Source: Flavobacteriales bacterium UBA6051
GTDB taxonomy: Bacteria; Bacteroidota; Bacteroidia; Flavobacteriales_D; Crocinitomicaceae
Length of the DNA stretch: 64,000 nt
Assembly (NCBI GenBank): GCA_002427735.1
Contig: DIYP01000008.1
Coordinates: 1-64,000 of the forward strand
Direction: 5' to 3'
This document shows positions 16,382-24,649 of the stretch, piece after piece (position 1 is the stretch's first letter; each line of letters begins with the position of its first letter). Below the pieces are notes generated by a model. That model was not told the origin of the DNA. It searched no databases and saw only the letters and a list, made by a program, of their open reading frames with translations. The translations under genes were made by a program, and so were the position numbers.

Positions 16382-18073
16382 CTATTTAGACATCTTTCCA
16401 AGTTTGAAAAAATCCTTCAAAACTTGTGCATTACCCTCTGCTGGAGTAAAAACCTCTAACAGTCTTGGAGCATCATTATCAGACCTGTTATAAAATTCGG
16501 GCATGCAAGCCTCTAAATCCTCTAATGATTCAGCTTTTAAGTAATCAACTCCGAAAGCCTTGCATAAAAATTCGGCAGTATGCTTATGTTGAGCCTCAAA
16601 GTATTTTTCCAATTGATCAGTTCCTGAAGGCCCATCAATGATCCGGAAAATTCCTCCCCCGCTATTATTTATCAGAATAATTCGCAAGTTATCGGTCAAA
16701 TGATTACTCCATAACGCATTACTATCATAAAAGAATGAAACATCTCCAGTAATCAAGGTATTATAACGATCACTCTTTATAATGGCAGCTCCGCAAGCGG
16801 TGCTCGTACTACCATCTATGCCACTTGTACCGCGATTAGCATAATAATCAATAGAACGCACTGGGTTAAAAAGTTGACAATAGCGAACAACGGAGCTATT
16901 CGCCATGTGCAAAACGCTGTTATCAGGAATAAAATCTAATAACAAATTAAAAACAGTCAAATCAGAATATGACGCGACAGATAAAAAGGAAGGAATACGC
17001 CCTTCCATTTCATAATCCAACTGCTTCCAACTAGCACCAAAGAGCGATTGATTTCTCTGTGCACCCAATTGAGACAAGGATTTTAAAAACAACGATGGCT
17101 TTTGTTCGATTGAATGTGTTAGTTTTCTGTAGGTATCCATTTCAGGAAAGGCATGCCCAACTCTACAATGAACTTTAACATCTGCATCTCTCAAAAACTT
17201 CTTAATGCGCTTTGAGATAATTGCCCCTCCCAATGTTATAAGTACTTCCGGCTGATACCTGGCTATAACTTCTGGGGTAATTGCAGAAAGAGTTCGATCT
17301 ATACAATGAACAAATCGTTGATGCTGTATATTGGAGGTGTTTTCAACCAGCACAGCTACAGAAGAATCGTCCGAAAGTTCCACCAATAAGTGTTGAACAA
17401 CAGGATCAGGATTCATCTGTCCACACAAAATCATTTTTCGAGTGCTTGACTCCCAAGCCGTTTTAAAGTCATCATCAATCTCGACCTCAACCTCTTCCTC
17501 TTGCACTGAAGCAGGCAAATCAACGGCCACAAACTCTTTCACTCCATACAACGGTTCACTTAATGGAAAATTAAAGTGTATGGGACCTTTCCAATGCCCA
17601 TTCCCAATACGAAAAGCGTTAATAACGTCTTTTACAAGTGTTTCTTCTTGATGGCCATTAACAAACTCAGCAACATCTCCCTGAAATCTGATATGATTCG
17701 TGTAAACACCGCGCTGAACAATAGTCTGACCATCCCCATGATTTACCCATTCTTTCGGACGATCAGCACTCATAACAACTAATGGAATACACTGATAATA
17801 AGCCTCCGAAACCGCTGGATAATAATTTAACATGGCGGAACCAGACGTACAAACAACTCCAACGGGAGCATTAAGTTGCTGTGCCATACCCATTGCGTAA
17901 AATGCTGCAGAGCGCTCATCGTGAATAACAATTGTCTCTATGTCAGGATGAAGATCAATGGCGATTACCAGAGGAGCATTTCGCGATCCTGGAGAACAAA
18001 CAACATACTTCATTCCGCAATGAACGGCTGCTTGAATAAAGGCTGACACTCCTGATTTATCCGTTGTTTGCAT
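16382..18073 (-). CDS. menD: 2-succinyl-5-enolpyruvyl-6-hydroxy-3-cyclohexene-1-carboxylate synthase MenD
   Basis: 563 aa, full-length ThDP enzyme of menaquinone synthesis. The N-terminal part has VCSPGSRNAPLVIAI and the catalytic-Glu region HDERSAAFYAMGMA. The C-terminal ThDP/metal-binding segment has TGDVSFFYDSNALW and IILINNSGGGIFRII. It condenses isochorismate with 2-oxoglutarate. It follows the isochorismate synthase by two bases in a men operon, implying menaquinone-based respiration. Confidence 0.97.
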   Translation of the reverse strand: MQTTDKSGVSAFIQAAVHCGMKYVVCSPGSRNAPLVIAIDLHPDIETIVIHDERSAAFYAMGMAQQLNAPVGVVCTSGSAMLNYYPAVSEAYYQCIPLVVMSADRPKEWVNHGDGQTIVQRGVYTNHIRFQGDVAEFVNGHQEETLVKDVINAFRIGNGHWKGPIHFNFPLSEPLYGVKEFVAVDLPASVQEEEVEVEIDDDFKTAWESSTRKMILCGQMNPDPVVQHLLVELSDDSSVAVLVENTSNIQHQRFVHCIDRTLSAITPEVIARYQPEVLITLGGAIISKRIKKFLRDADVKVHCRVGHAFPEMDTYRKLTHSIEQKPSLFLKSLSQLGAQRNQSLFGASWKQLDYEMEGRIPSFLSVASYSDLTVFNLLLDFIPDNSVLHMANSSVVRYCQLFNPVRSIDYYANRGTSGIDGSTSTACGAAIIKSDRYNTLITGDVSFFYDSNALWSNHLTDNLRIILINNSGGGIFRIIDGPSGTDQLEKYFEAQHKHTAEFLCKAFGVDYLKAESLEDLEACMPEFYNRSDNDAPRLLEVFTPAEGNAQVLKDFFKLGKMSK

Positions 18074-18075
18074 AA

Positions 18076-19026
18076 TTATAAATGCTCAATTATATCCAAC
18101 AATGTACGCGCTTTATTTTCCGTCTCACTCCATTCCTTTTCAACATCTGAATCCTTCGTATAACCGCCTCCTAGGTACAAATAACATGAGTCTTCAAAGA
18201 ATTGAGCACACCTCAAGTTCACGAACAGAAAAGAATCGTCCGCGATAACACCGAGGAAACCCGCATACAGTGCCCGATCATGCTTCTCCACTTGGTAAAT
18301 CAACTCCAACGCCTCATTACGAGGGGAACCAGACACAGCAGGAGTCGGATGCAATGCTTCAGCAATCCTTAACACCTGCTTTTTATTAGCCTTAAACACA
18401 TACCCTGAACGCAAATGTTCTACAGGACCGGCTTTAACAGTTTCCAATTCAATAGGGCTCAATGAGCTTACCGATTCTGAAGTCAACACTTTAAATAAAA
18501 ATTGATCAACCAGGTATTGCTCTTCTTCTTCCTTTTTCGTCCATTCATCGGAAGGTAGCTTAGTGCCAGCCAAGGCTTCTGAAAAATAAGAATGATTGCC
18601 CGTTGACCCAATAAGCACCTCAGGCGTTGCACCGACCCAAGTACCGAAGAGGGAGCTCGAAACAAAATAAACAAATGCTCTTGGATAGCTCTGGCAGAGT
18701 TGATCAAACAATAAATCAGGGTCGACCTTTGATCCGACTTCCATAATACGTGAAAGTATAGCTTTGTCAATCCGTCCCTTATGCAGACCGTTTAATAATT
18801 CACTCCCTTGTCTGAAGTAATCATTACGCGAGGTGGTCTGGGGAAGTTTTTTACTAAAGTGAACCTCTCCGACAACATCATCAGGTTGAAAAACAAATTG
18901 ATTCGATTTATCAAAACTTGAAATCACAAAACCAACCACTTCACTCAGCTGATCAACCTCTTTAAACCTTCCCTTCTGCTCTACTTCCCCCCTTGAAGGA
19001 ATACGATATTTTAAAATGTCACCCAC
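18076..19026 (-). CDS. menF: Isochorismate synthase (MenF type), short N-terminus
   Basis: 316 aa chorismate-binding enzyme that supplies isochorismate to MenD. Core motifs are present: AILSRIM, SYPRAFVYF, FSEALAGTKLP, AEALHPTPAVSGSP and the C-terminal EKEWSETENKA. The start is GTG, with the upstream stop and this start sharing one base (TAGTG). It is shorter than many MenF/EntC proteins, lacking part of the N-terminal subdomain, but the active-site core is complete, so it is probably functional. Confidence 0.9.
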   Translation of the reverse strand: MGDILKYRIPSRGEVEQKGRFKEVDQLSEVVGFVISSFDKSNQFVFQPDDVVGEVHFSKKLPQTTSRNDYFRQGSELLNGLHKGRIDKAILSRIMEVGSKVDPDLLFDQLCQSYPRAFVYFVSSSLFGTWVGATPEVLIGSTGNHSYFSEALAGTKLPSDEWTKKEEEEQYLVDQFLFKVLTSESVSSLSPIELETVKAGPVEHLRSGYVFKANKKQVLRIAEALHPTPAVSGSPRNEALELIYQVEKHDRALYAGFLGVIADDSFLFVNLRCAQFFEDSCYLYLGGGYTKDSDVEKEWSETENKARTLLDIIEHL

Positions 19027-19448
19027 TATTTCTTTTGAACGATCATGACTGTTAACCTCCCAGTACTAATCAAGCGTTGTGAACTTTTGTCTTTTACTTC
19101 GACCTGCCAAACATGTGTTCGTTTTCCAGCATGCACAATTCTGGCAACTCCCTCCACAAAACCTTCTCGCACAGCGCCAACATGATTTGCATTCACCTCG
19201 AGACCAACAGGATACTCCCGGTCCATTCCAACAATTAAGCTAGACCCTATCGAGCCCAAGCTCTCAATCAATACAACGCTCGCGCCACCGTGCAATAACC
19301 CCAAAGGTTGATGCGTTCTGGTATCCACAGGCATTTCAGCTTTTAAAAAATCCTCTCCTATCTCCGTCACTACAATCCCTAAATGCTGAATAAGAGTGTT
19401 CTTGGAAAAATCATTGACTTGGTCTATCGGAATTTTTTTAAGCTGCAT
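19026..19448 (-). CDS. Hotdog-fold thioesterase, probable DHNA-CoA thioesterase
   Basis: 140 aa PaaI/YbgC-type hotdog protein with the family stretch HQPLGLLHGGASVVLIESLGS and GLEVNANHVGAVREGFVEG. Position directly upstream of the isochorismate synthase and menD genes suggests it hydrolyses 1,4-dihydroxy-2-naphthoyl-CoA in the menaquinone pathway (inference from context). It is first in the operon. TTG-19 bp-TAAATTTG ends four bases before its ATG, the clearest leaderless-type promoter here. Confidence 0.88.
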   Translation of the reverse strand: MQLKKIPIDQVNDFSKNTLIQHLGIVVTEIGEDFLKAEMPVDTRTHQPLGLLHGGASVVLIESLGSIGSSLIVGMDREYPVGLEVNANHVGAVREGFVEGVARIVHAGKRTHVWQVEVKDKSSQRLISTGRLTVMIVQKK

Positions 19449-19452
19449 ACCA

Positions 19453-19482
19453 CAAATTTAAGTGCATTGAACGAATTAACAA
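19453..19482 (-). promoter_or_regulatory. Promoter of the menaquinone operon (-33 TTG, 19 bp, -7 TAAATTTG)
   Basis: On the minus strand TTG at 19482-19480, 19-bp spacer, TAAATTTG at 19460-19453, then four bases and the ATG at 19448. Both boxes match Bacteroidota consensus and predict an mRNA that starts at or next to the initiation codon. Confidence 0.65.
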
Positions 19483-19537
19483 CAATGGAACGTTGAAGTT
19501 TATTTGAATGGTATGATCGACGAAGAATTGAATAACT

Positions 19538-19545
19538 TACTTTTG
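19538..19545 (+). promoter_or_regulatory. Promoter -7 element of murB (leaderless arrangement)
   Basis: TACTTTTG, an exact TAnnTTTG match, ends four bases before the murB ATG. No clear -33 TTG at the usual spacing. It is divergent from the menaquinone operon promoter. Confidence 0.5.
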
Positions 19546-19549
19546 ATTT

Positions 19550-20560
19550 ATGATTTCAGAAAACGTCGAGCTAAAGCCATACACAACCTTTGGAATTTCA
19601 GCAATTGCGAAAAAATTTGCTGCCTTTTCTAGCGTTCAAGAATTAAGAACAATACTTGGCGAGAACGACCATAAAGAGCTATTAATTCTGGGTGGGGGCA
19701 GCAATGTTTTGTTCACCAGTGATTTCGATGGATTAGTGCTTCACAATACCATAAAAGGTTTTCAAGTCATGCACGAAACAGAAACTGAAATCTGGTTAAA
19801 ATCAGGCGCTGGAGAAGTCTGGCACGATCTGGTCATGCATTGCATAGCCAATGATTTTGGCGGAATCGAAAACCTTTCTTTAATACCGGGAAGTGTTGGC
19901 GCGAGTCCGATGCAAAACATCGGCGCTTATGGTGTTGAAATAAAAGACGTTTTCATTGAACTGGAAGCTCTACACATTTCTTCTGGAGAACTCCACACGT
20001 TCAAAAAGGATGATTGCCAATTTGGATATCGGGAAAGTATATTCAAACGAGAAAAAAAGGGAGAATATATTATTACATCTGTCACTTTTGCACTGACAAA
20101 AAAACAGCATGCGATCAACACAAAGTACGGCGCAATCGAAGAGCAACTGAAGCAAATGGGCGTATCCTCTCCTAGTATTCAAGATATCAGTAATGCAGTG
20201 ATTGCCATTCGATCAAGTAAATTGCCTGACCCAAAAAAGATTGGCAATGCAGGAAGCTTTTTCAAAAATCCAGTCGTAGATAAAGAGGTTCTATCAAAGA
20301 TTCAAAATAGTCATGAAAACGTTCCTCACTACCCTGCCCCAAACAATAAGATAAAACTGGCCGCAGGTTGGCTCATTGATCAGGCCGGATGGAAAGGAAA
20401 AACGTTTGATGATTTTGGAGTACATAAAAACCAAGCACTCGTATTAGTGAACTACGGCAACTGTTCAGGAAAGGAAATACTGAACTTATCGGAAAGAATT
20501 ATCGAAGATATTTCAAATAAGTTTGGCGTGCGTCTGGAACGAGAAGTAAATATTATTTAG
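19550..20560 (+). CDS. murB: UDP-N-acetylenolpyruvoylglucosamine reductase MurB
   Basis: 336 aa FAD enzyme reducing UDP-GlcNAc-enolpyruvate to UDP-MurNAc in peptidoglycan synthesis. Motifs are the N-terminal NTF-like LKPYTTFGISAIAKKF, LILGGGSNVLF, the FAD loop IPGSVGASPMQNIGAYGVEI, YRESIFK and the catalytic GNAGSFFKNPVV. The long type I form with an extended C-terminus (WLIDQAGWKGK). Convergent with the helicase gene, three bases apart. Confidence 0.97.
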   Translation: MISENVELKPYTTFGISAIAKKFAAFSSVQELRTILGENDHKELLILGGGSNVLFTSDFDGLVLHNTIKGFQVMHETETEIWLKSGAGEVWHDLVMHCIANDFGGIENLSLIPGSVGASPMQNIGAYGVEIKDVFIELEALHISSGELHTFKKDDCQFGYRESIFKREKKGEYIITSVTFALTKKQHAINTKYGAIEEQLKQMGVSSPSIQDISNAVIAIRSSKLPDPKKIGNAGSFFKNPVVDKEVLSKIQNSHENVPHYPAPNNKIKLAAGWLIDQAGWKGKTFDDFGVHKNQALVLVNYGNCSGKEILNLSERIIEDISNKFGVRLEREVNII

Positions 20561-20563
20561 TAG

Positions 20564-21793
20564 TTACCAAACATCTTCCGTACCATCTTCTGAATTGGCT
20601 TCTTTAAGTAGTGATTGCCAATCATTTGTCCCATCATCGGAATCGTCAAGGATAGACTTATAATCACCTTTCGATATATCGTAAACTTCAATCGATTCTC
20701 CAGTATAATCTTCTATTTGAATCAATAACTCTTTCTCTCCCTGACTACAGAATGAAATGGCCTGTCCACGATTTGTTCCCCTTCCTGTTCTTCCACAGCG
20801 GTGAACATAATTCTCCGAGTCTTCGGGCAAGTCATAATTCACCACATAATCTACAGACGGGATATCAATTCCCCTTGCAGCAACATCTGTTGTAATGAGC
20901 ACCTTGTTATCTCCAGATCTAAATCGTTCAAAGATGGTAAATCGCTCCTTTTGATCAATCCCTCCATGCATTGCTTCCGAACTGATCCCTACTCGCTCCA
21001 TTGCTGCAACCACTCTTTCCACGCGTACTTGGGTACGCGCAAAAACAACTACTTTCTTATCAGGGTGCTCTTTAATTACATTCTCAAGAAAAAAACGCTT
21101 ATCATCCATTTCAACAAACATGACAGCGTGGTCAATGTTCTTTGCTACCGGATTTTTGGGCGAAATCTGAATTCTTATTGCGTCACGTACAACATCATAG
21201 GCTAGTGACTTAATCTTTTTGGATATCGTAGCAGAGAAGAATAGTGTTTGGCGTTTTTTCGGAAGAAAACGAAGTACATCTTTGATATCTTTGGAAAAAC
21301 CCATATCAAGCATTAAATCTGCTTCATCCAGCACCAAAAAACGTGTCGATGACAAATCAATTGCCCCTTGAGAAATCAAATCGAACATCCTTCCAGGTGT
21401 TGTTACCAATACATCCACACCATTATTAAATGTATTGATTTGTTGCTCTTGTTCTACTCCACCAAACAGACCAAAGACCTTGACCGAGGTTTGTTTTCCA
21501 ATAGAACGATAAACAGAAGCAATTTGCTTCGCTAATTCACGTGTAGGAACCATCACTAAACACTGTATTCCTTTGGACTTGGAATACTTCCGTTTAGAGG
21601 ACTGAATCATATGCAATGTAGGGATGGCGAAGGCAGCCGTTTTACCTGTCCCAGTTTGCGCAATAGCCATCACATCCTCTCCTTCCAGAATATGCCGAAT
21701 TGCTTTGTACTGAATATCTGTCGGACGTTTAAAGCCCAATGAATCCAGCTGTTGCTTGATTTCTTTAGAAATATTGTAATCGGCGAATTTCAT
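20564..21793 (-). CDS. DEAD-box ATP-dependent RNA helicase
   Basis: 409 aa from ATG 21793; a TTG 12 codons upstream lies in the terminator region and is unlikely. Motifs in order: Q motif (FADYNISKEIKQQLDSLGFKRPTDIQYKAI), AQTGTGKTA, PTRELA, TTPGR, DEAD, SAT, VVFARTQ, TTDVAARGID and HRCGRTGRG. It is a RhlE/CshA-like cytosolic helicase for RNA remodelling and ribosome assembly or decay. The C-terminal tail is short and acidic. Confidence 0.95.
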   Translation of the reverse strand: MKFADYNISKEIKQQLDSLGFKRPTDIQYKAIRHILEGEDVMAIAQTGTGKTAAFAIPTLHMIQSSKRKYSKSKGIQCLVMVPTRELAKQIASVYRSIGKQTSVKVFGLFGGVEQEQQINTFNNGVDVLVTTPGRMFDLISQGAIDLSSTRFLVLDEADLMLDMGFSKDIKDVLRFLPKKRQTLFFSATISKKIKSLAYDVVRDAIRIQISPKNPVAKNIDHAVMFVEMDDKRFFLENVIKEHPDKKVVVFARTQVRVERVVAAMERVGISSEAMHGGIDQKERFTIFERFRSGDNKVLITTDVAARGIDIPSVDYVVNYDLPEDSENYVHRCGRTGRGTNRGQAISFCSQGEKELLIQIEDYTGESIEVYDISKGDYKSILDDSDDGTNDWQSLLKEANSEDGTEDVW

Positions 21794-21810
21794 TCCACAA
21801 AGGTAGAAAC

Positions 21811-21855
21811 AAAAAACCGCCTTGTCCAATGAATCTGGATCAGGGCGGTTTTTAC
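21811..21855 (-). terminator. Terminator downstream of the zinc-ribbon gene
   Basis: Arms AAAAACCGCCTTG and CAGGGCGGTTTTT pair with one mismatch around a loop of about 18 bases. It lies 17 bases past the zinc-ribbon gene's stop on the minus strand. Confidence 0.75.
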
Positions 21856-21871
21856 AATTATTATAGTTTTT

Positions 21872-22621
21872 CTATTCTGCTTCTTCAGGATTAGGCACCA
21901 AGATTCTTCCACAGTGCTCACAAACAATCACTTTCTTTTTTGCCTGAATATCTAGCTGACGCTGAGGTGGAATCTTATTAAAACACCCACCACAAGAATC
22001 TCTGTCTACACGAACAACTGCCAATCCATTTTTAGCACTTGATCTTAGACGCGTATATGCATTTGACAGACGATCATCTAACTTTTTCAACGCTGTAGCC
22101 GATTTTTTCATCAACTTTTCTTCCTGCGCTTGCGTCTCAGCCACAATCTCATCCAACTCAGCCTTCTTCGTTTTCAAATCTTCCGCTCTGAAGTTTCTTC
22201 GCTCTAAGGCTTCGTCCAACACTTCTTTCTTATTGGCAATCTTCGCTTTTCCTTCTTTAGATTTCTTTTCGTTCAGCTTGATCTCCAACTCTTGAAATTC
22301 AATCTCTTTTGAAAGCGATTCAAACTCACGATTGTTTCGAACATTATTTTGCTGCTCCTTATACTTCGAAATTGCCGCTTCAGCATCCTTATTCGCATTT
22401 TTGCGATCAGAAATTTCCGTTTCTAACGTTTTAACTTCTTCTTGCATTTTTTCAATGCGCGTATCAAGACCTTGCACTTCGTCTTCCAAATCTTGTACCT
22501 CAAGAGGTAGCTCTCCTCTTACCGTTCTGATTCGATCAATTTCAGAATCTATTAATTGAAGACTATAAAGACTATCCAGCTTCTCAGCTATCGTTTCTTC
22601 TTTTTTTGCAGTCTTTGCCAT
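21872..22621 (-). CDS. Coiled-coil C4 zinc-ribbon protein (CT398/CdsZ-like)
   Basis: 249 aa. A long antiparallel coiled coil (about residues 25-195, rich in EEV/EIxxRK heptads) is followed by a C-terminal zinc ribbon with CGGC and CEHCG knuckles. This matches the zf-RING_7/CT398 family, common in Bacteroidota beside nif3. Function is not settled; a nucleic-acid or RNA-associated role is likely (inference). It starts one base after the Nif3-like gene ends. Confidence 0.88.
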   Translation of the reverse strand: MAKTAKKEETIAEKLDSLYSLQLIDSEIDRIRTVRGELPLEVQDLEDEVQGLDTRIEKMQEEVKTLETEISDRKNANKDAEAAISKYKEQQNNVRNNREFESLSKEIEFQELEIKLNEKKSKEGKAKIANKKEVLDEALERRNFRAEDLKTKKAELDEIVAETQAQEEKLMKKSATALKKLDDRLSNAYTRLRSSAKNGLAVVRVDRDSCGGCFNKIPPQRQLDIQAKKKVIVCEHCGRILVPNPEEAE

Positions 22622-22622
22622 G

Positions 22623-23717
22623 CTAAAAATAATTTATTGGGTTTGTATTTACCTCCGTTAAACGAACCGCAAATTTAGGGAATTTTTTCGTCAAAATATC
22701 GACTAAACGCTGCGAAGTGAATTGTTCACTTTCAAAATGCCCGATATCAGCAATAACAATCTGATTATCAGCGTCAAAAAAATCGTGATATTTAAAGTCT
22801 CCTGTAATGTATATATCTGCTTTGGCACGAATTGCATTCTTCAGTAAAAAACTGCCAGCACCTCCACAAAATGCAACACGCTTTATTTTTTGACCTAAAA
22901 GTTGCGTATGACGAATCGTTCCACAGCCAAATATTTCTTTTACGATCTTCAGAAACTCTTCTTCATCGATTGACTCCGGTAGTTCGCCAATCATCCCAGC
23001 ACCTTCAGTCTGGTTTTCATTCAACGTCGGATATAATTCATAAGCCACTTCTTCATATGGATGAACTGACTTCATTGCCGCTATTACACTTCCTGACACG
23101 TGGCTTGATACAAGCACTTCAATGCGTTTTTCCTTTTCGACACTTCTCACCCCTAGTTCACCAACAGCTGGCTTCGCTTCATTTACAGGCTTAAAAGAAC
23201 CATGGCCTGATAATTCAAAACTACATTCTTCGTAATTCCCAATCCTTCCGGCTCCAGCAGCAAACATTGCATTCAATACTTTCTGAGAGGCGGACTCAGG
23301 AACAAAGCAAACCAACTTATTGAGAACGTCTTTTTTAGGCGCAAGAATCTTCAGATTCTCGAGTCCAAGTCGCTGACCTATCTCACGATTCACTCCATTT
23401 ATATAATTATCAAAATTCGTATGAATGGCATAAATAGCAACATCGTTTTTAATCGCCTTTAGCAACGTCCGCTCCACATAGTTTTTACCATTTATCTTCT
23501 TTAGGCCTTTAAAAACGATTGGATGATGCGCTATAACCATATTAGCACCCACACTCAACGCCTCATCTATTGTTGCTTCTATACAATCCAGACTGACCAA
23601 CACGCTGCTCACCTCATCTTCAGGATGACCGACAATCAAACCAGAATTATCATACGACTCCTGACTCGATAGAGGAGCGAGGCTCTCCAAAAAATGTGTT
23701 ATCTCTCTAATTTTCAT
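22623..23717 (-). CDS. Nif3-like dinuclear metal centre hexameric protein
   Basis: 364 aa, the long form. Metal-binding motifs are ANMVIAHHPIVFKG (HH) and, near the end, ADIGHFESEQ (H..E). Between the two halves lies the YqfO/CutA-like insertion (LVCFVPESASQKVLNAMFAAGAGRIGNYEECSF). Homologues have been called GTP cyclohydrolase type 2, but the reaction is not established. It is paired with the zinc-ribbon gene, as in many Bacteroidota. Confidence 0.93.
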   Translation of the reverse strand: MKIREITHFLESLAPLSSQESYDNSGLIVGHPEDEVSSVLVSLDCIEATIDEALSVGANMVIAHHPIVFKGLKKINGKNYVERTLLKAIKNDVAIYAIHTNFDNYINGVNREIGQRLGLENLKILAPKKDVLNKLVCFVPESASQKVLNAMFAAGAGRIGNYEECSFELSGHGSFKPVNEAKPAVGELGVRSVEKEKRIEVLVSSHVSGSVIAAMKSVHPYEEVAYELYPTLNENQTEGAGMIGELPESIDEEEFLKIVKEIFGCGTIRHTQLLGQKIKRVAFCGGAGSFLLKNAIRAKADIYITGDFKYHDFFDADNQIVIADIGHFESEQFTSQRLVDILTKKFPKFAVRLTEVNTNPINYF

Positions 23718-23720
23718 AAT

Positions 23721-24470
23721 CTACAAATCCAGAATTAACCCCATATTGAAGCCCAAAGCCCGAGCATAGTGTTTATACGAATCGTTTTGCTCATAACTGG
23801 AAGTGAGCTGAATGCGATACTCAGGAACAAACAAAAAGGACCAACTTCCTCCTAAATTAATCTGCGTTCCAATATTCACTACAGCACTCATTACAAAGGG
23901 ATTGTAGCCACTGCGCAACTTCACCTCTTCGGTTTCCTTAGAGTTATCCGCTCTTGTGTATTCAATGTTTTGACGATAACCAACAAACATTTGCGGAACT
24001 ACACCACCTCCGACTAGAAGCTTAAAAGATTCTCCATAAGTATAATAGAGCTTAACAGGCATTGCTATATACATGTACTTTGATGTATAGCTGTATGAAC
24101 TATCAGCTCCCTCAAACGAATATCGCTCACCATTTTGAAGAAAGGCGATTCCTCCCTCCCAAGACAGGTGTTTATTGATCTTATTGCGAAAACCTAGTTC
24201 GTAAGACCAATGATTCGAATTAAACTCAAACTCACGCTCACCAAGTGGATCACCAAAAAAACCATCATTTTCAATTAGCTTTCTCGTGGTGTACGACCAA
24301 TTTGCAGTGACAAACACCGAAGTGGAATTATCTTTTGTCTTTGCAGCCTCTTCTTTTCGCTCTTTTTCTTTTTTCTTTTTGGTAGTCTCCTTATTAATCT
24401 CCACCTGACCGAATGTGTTTAGCGAAAACGCCAAAAACAATAACCCCAAACAACTCTTCATGTATTTCAT
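23721..24470 (-). CDS. Outer-membrane beta-barrel protein
   Basis: About 249 aa from ATG 24470 (ATGs at 24476 and 24461 and a TTG at 24494 are alternatives). A signal peptide (MKYMKSCLGLLFLAFSLNTFGQ) is followed by a charged Lys/Glu stretch (KKKKEKERKEEAAK) and then alternating aromatic strands (HWSYELGFRNKINKHLSWEGGIAFLQNGERYSF) ending with hydrophobic residues, consistent with a small PorT/OmpW-like barrel. The specific role is unknown. A promoter TTG-20 bp-TAACTTTG lies upstream. Confidence 0.8.
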   Translation of the reverse strand: MKYMKSCLGLLFLAFSLNTFGQVEINKETTKKKKEKERKEEAAKTKDNSTSVFVTANWSYTTRKLIENDGFFGDPLGEREFEFNSNHWSYELGFRNKINKHLSWEGGIAFLQNGERYSFEGADSSYSYTSKYMYIAMPVKLYYTYGESFKLLVGGGVVPQMFVGYRQNIEYTRADNSKETEEVKLRSGYNPFVMSAVVNIGTQINLGGSWSFLFVPEYRIQLTSSYEQNDSYKHYARALGFNMGLILDL

Positions 24471-24505
24471 ATGCATCTTTTCAAATTCTGACAATCAAAC
24501 CTAAT

Positions 24506-24536
24506 CAAAGTTAAATACAGCTTTCAAAGGTCGCAA
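24506..24536 (-). promoter_or_regulatory. Promoter of the outer-membrane barrel gene
   Basis: On the minus strand TTG (24536-24534), 20-bp spacer, TAACTTTG (24513-24506). The gene start lies 30-35 bases downstream. Both elements match Bacteroidota consensus. Confidence 0.55.
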
Positions 24537-24636
24537 TCATCTTGAGGACATTTCCCAGAAAGTATTTACACTTCTACCGTTTCAGAAGCGCTTGATTGTT
24601 CCAAACAAAGTTAATTTAATTCCCAACTTAAATTTC

Positions 24637-24644
24637 TACTTTTG
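24637..24644 (+). promoter_or_regulatory. Promoter -7 element of the LTA-synthase-like gene (leaderless arrangement)
   Basis: TACTTTTG ends five bases before the ATG at 24650, matching TAnnTTTG exactly. The -33 position reads TTA rather than TTG. Confidence 0.48.
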
Positions 24645-24649
24645 ATAGA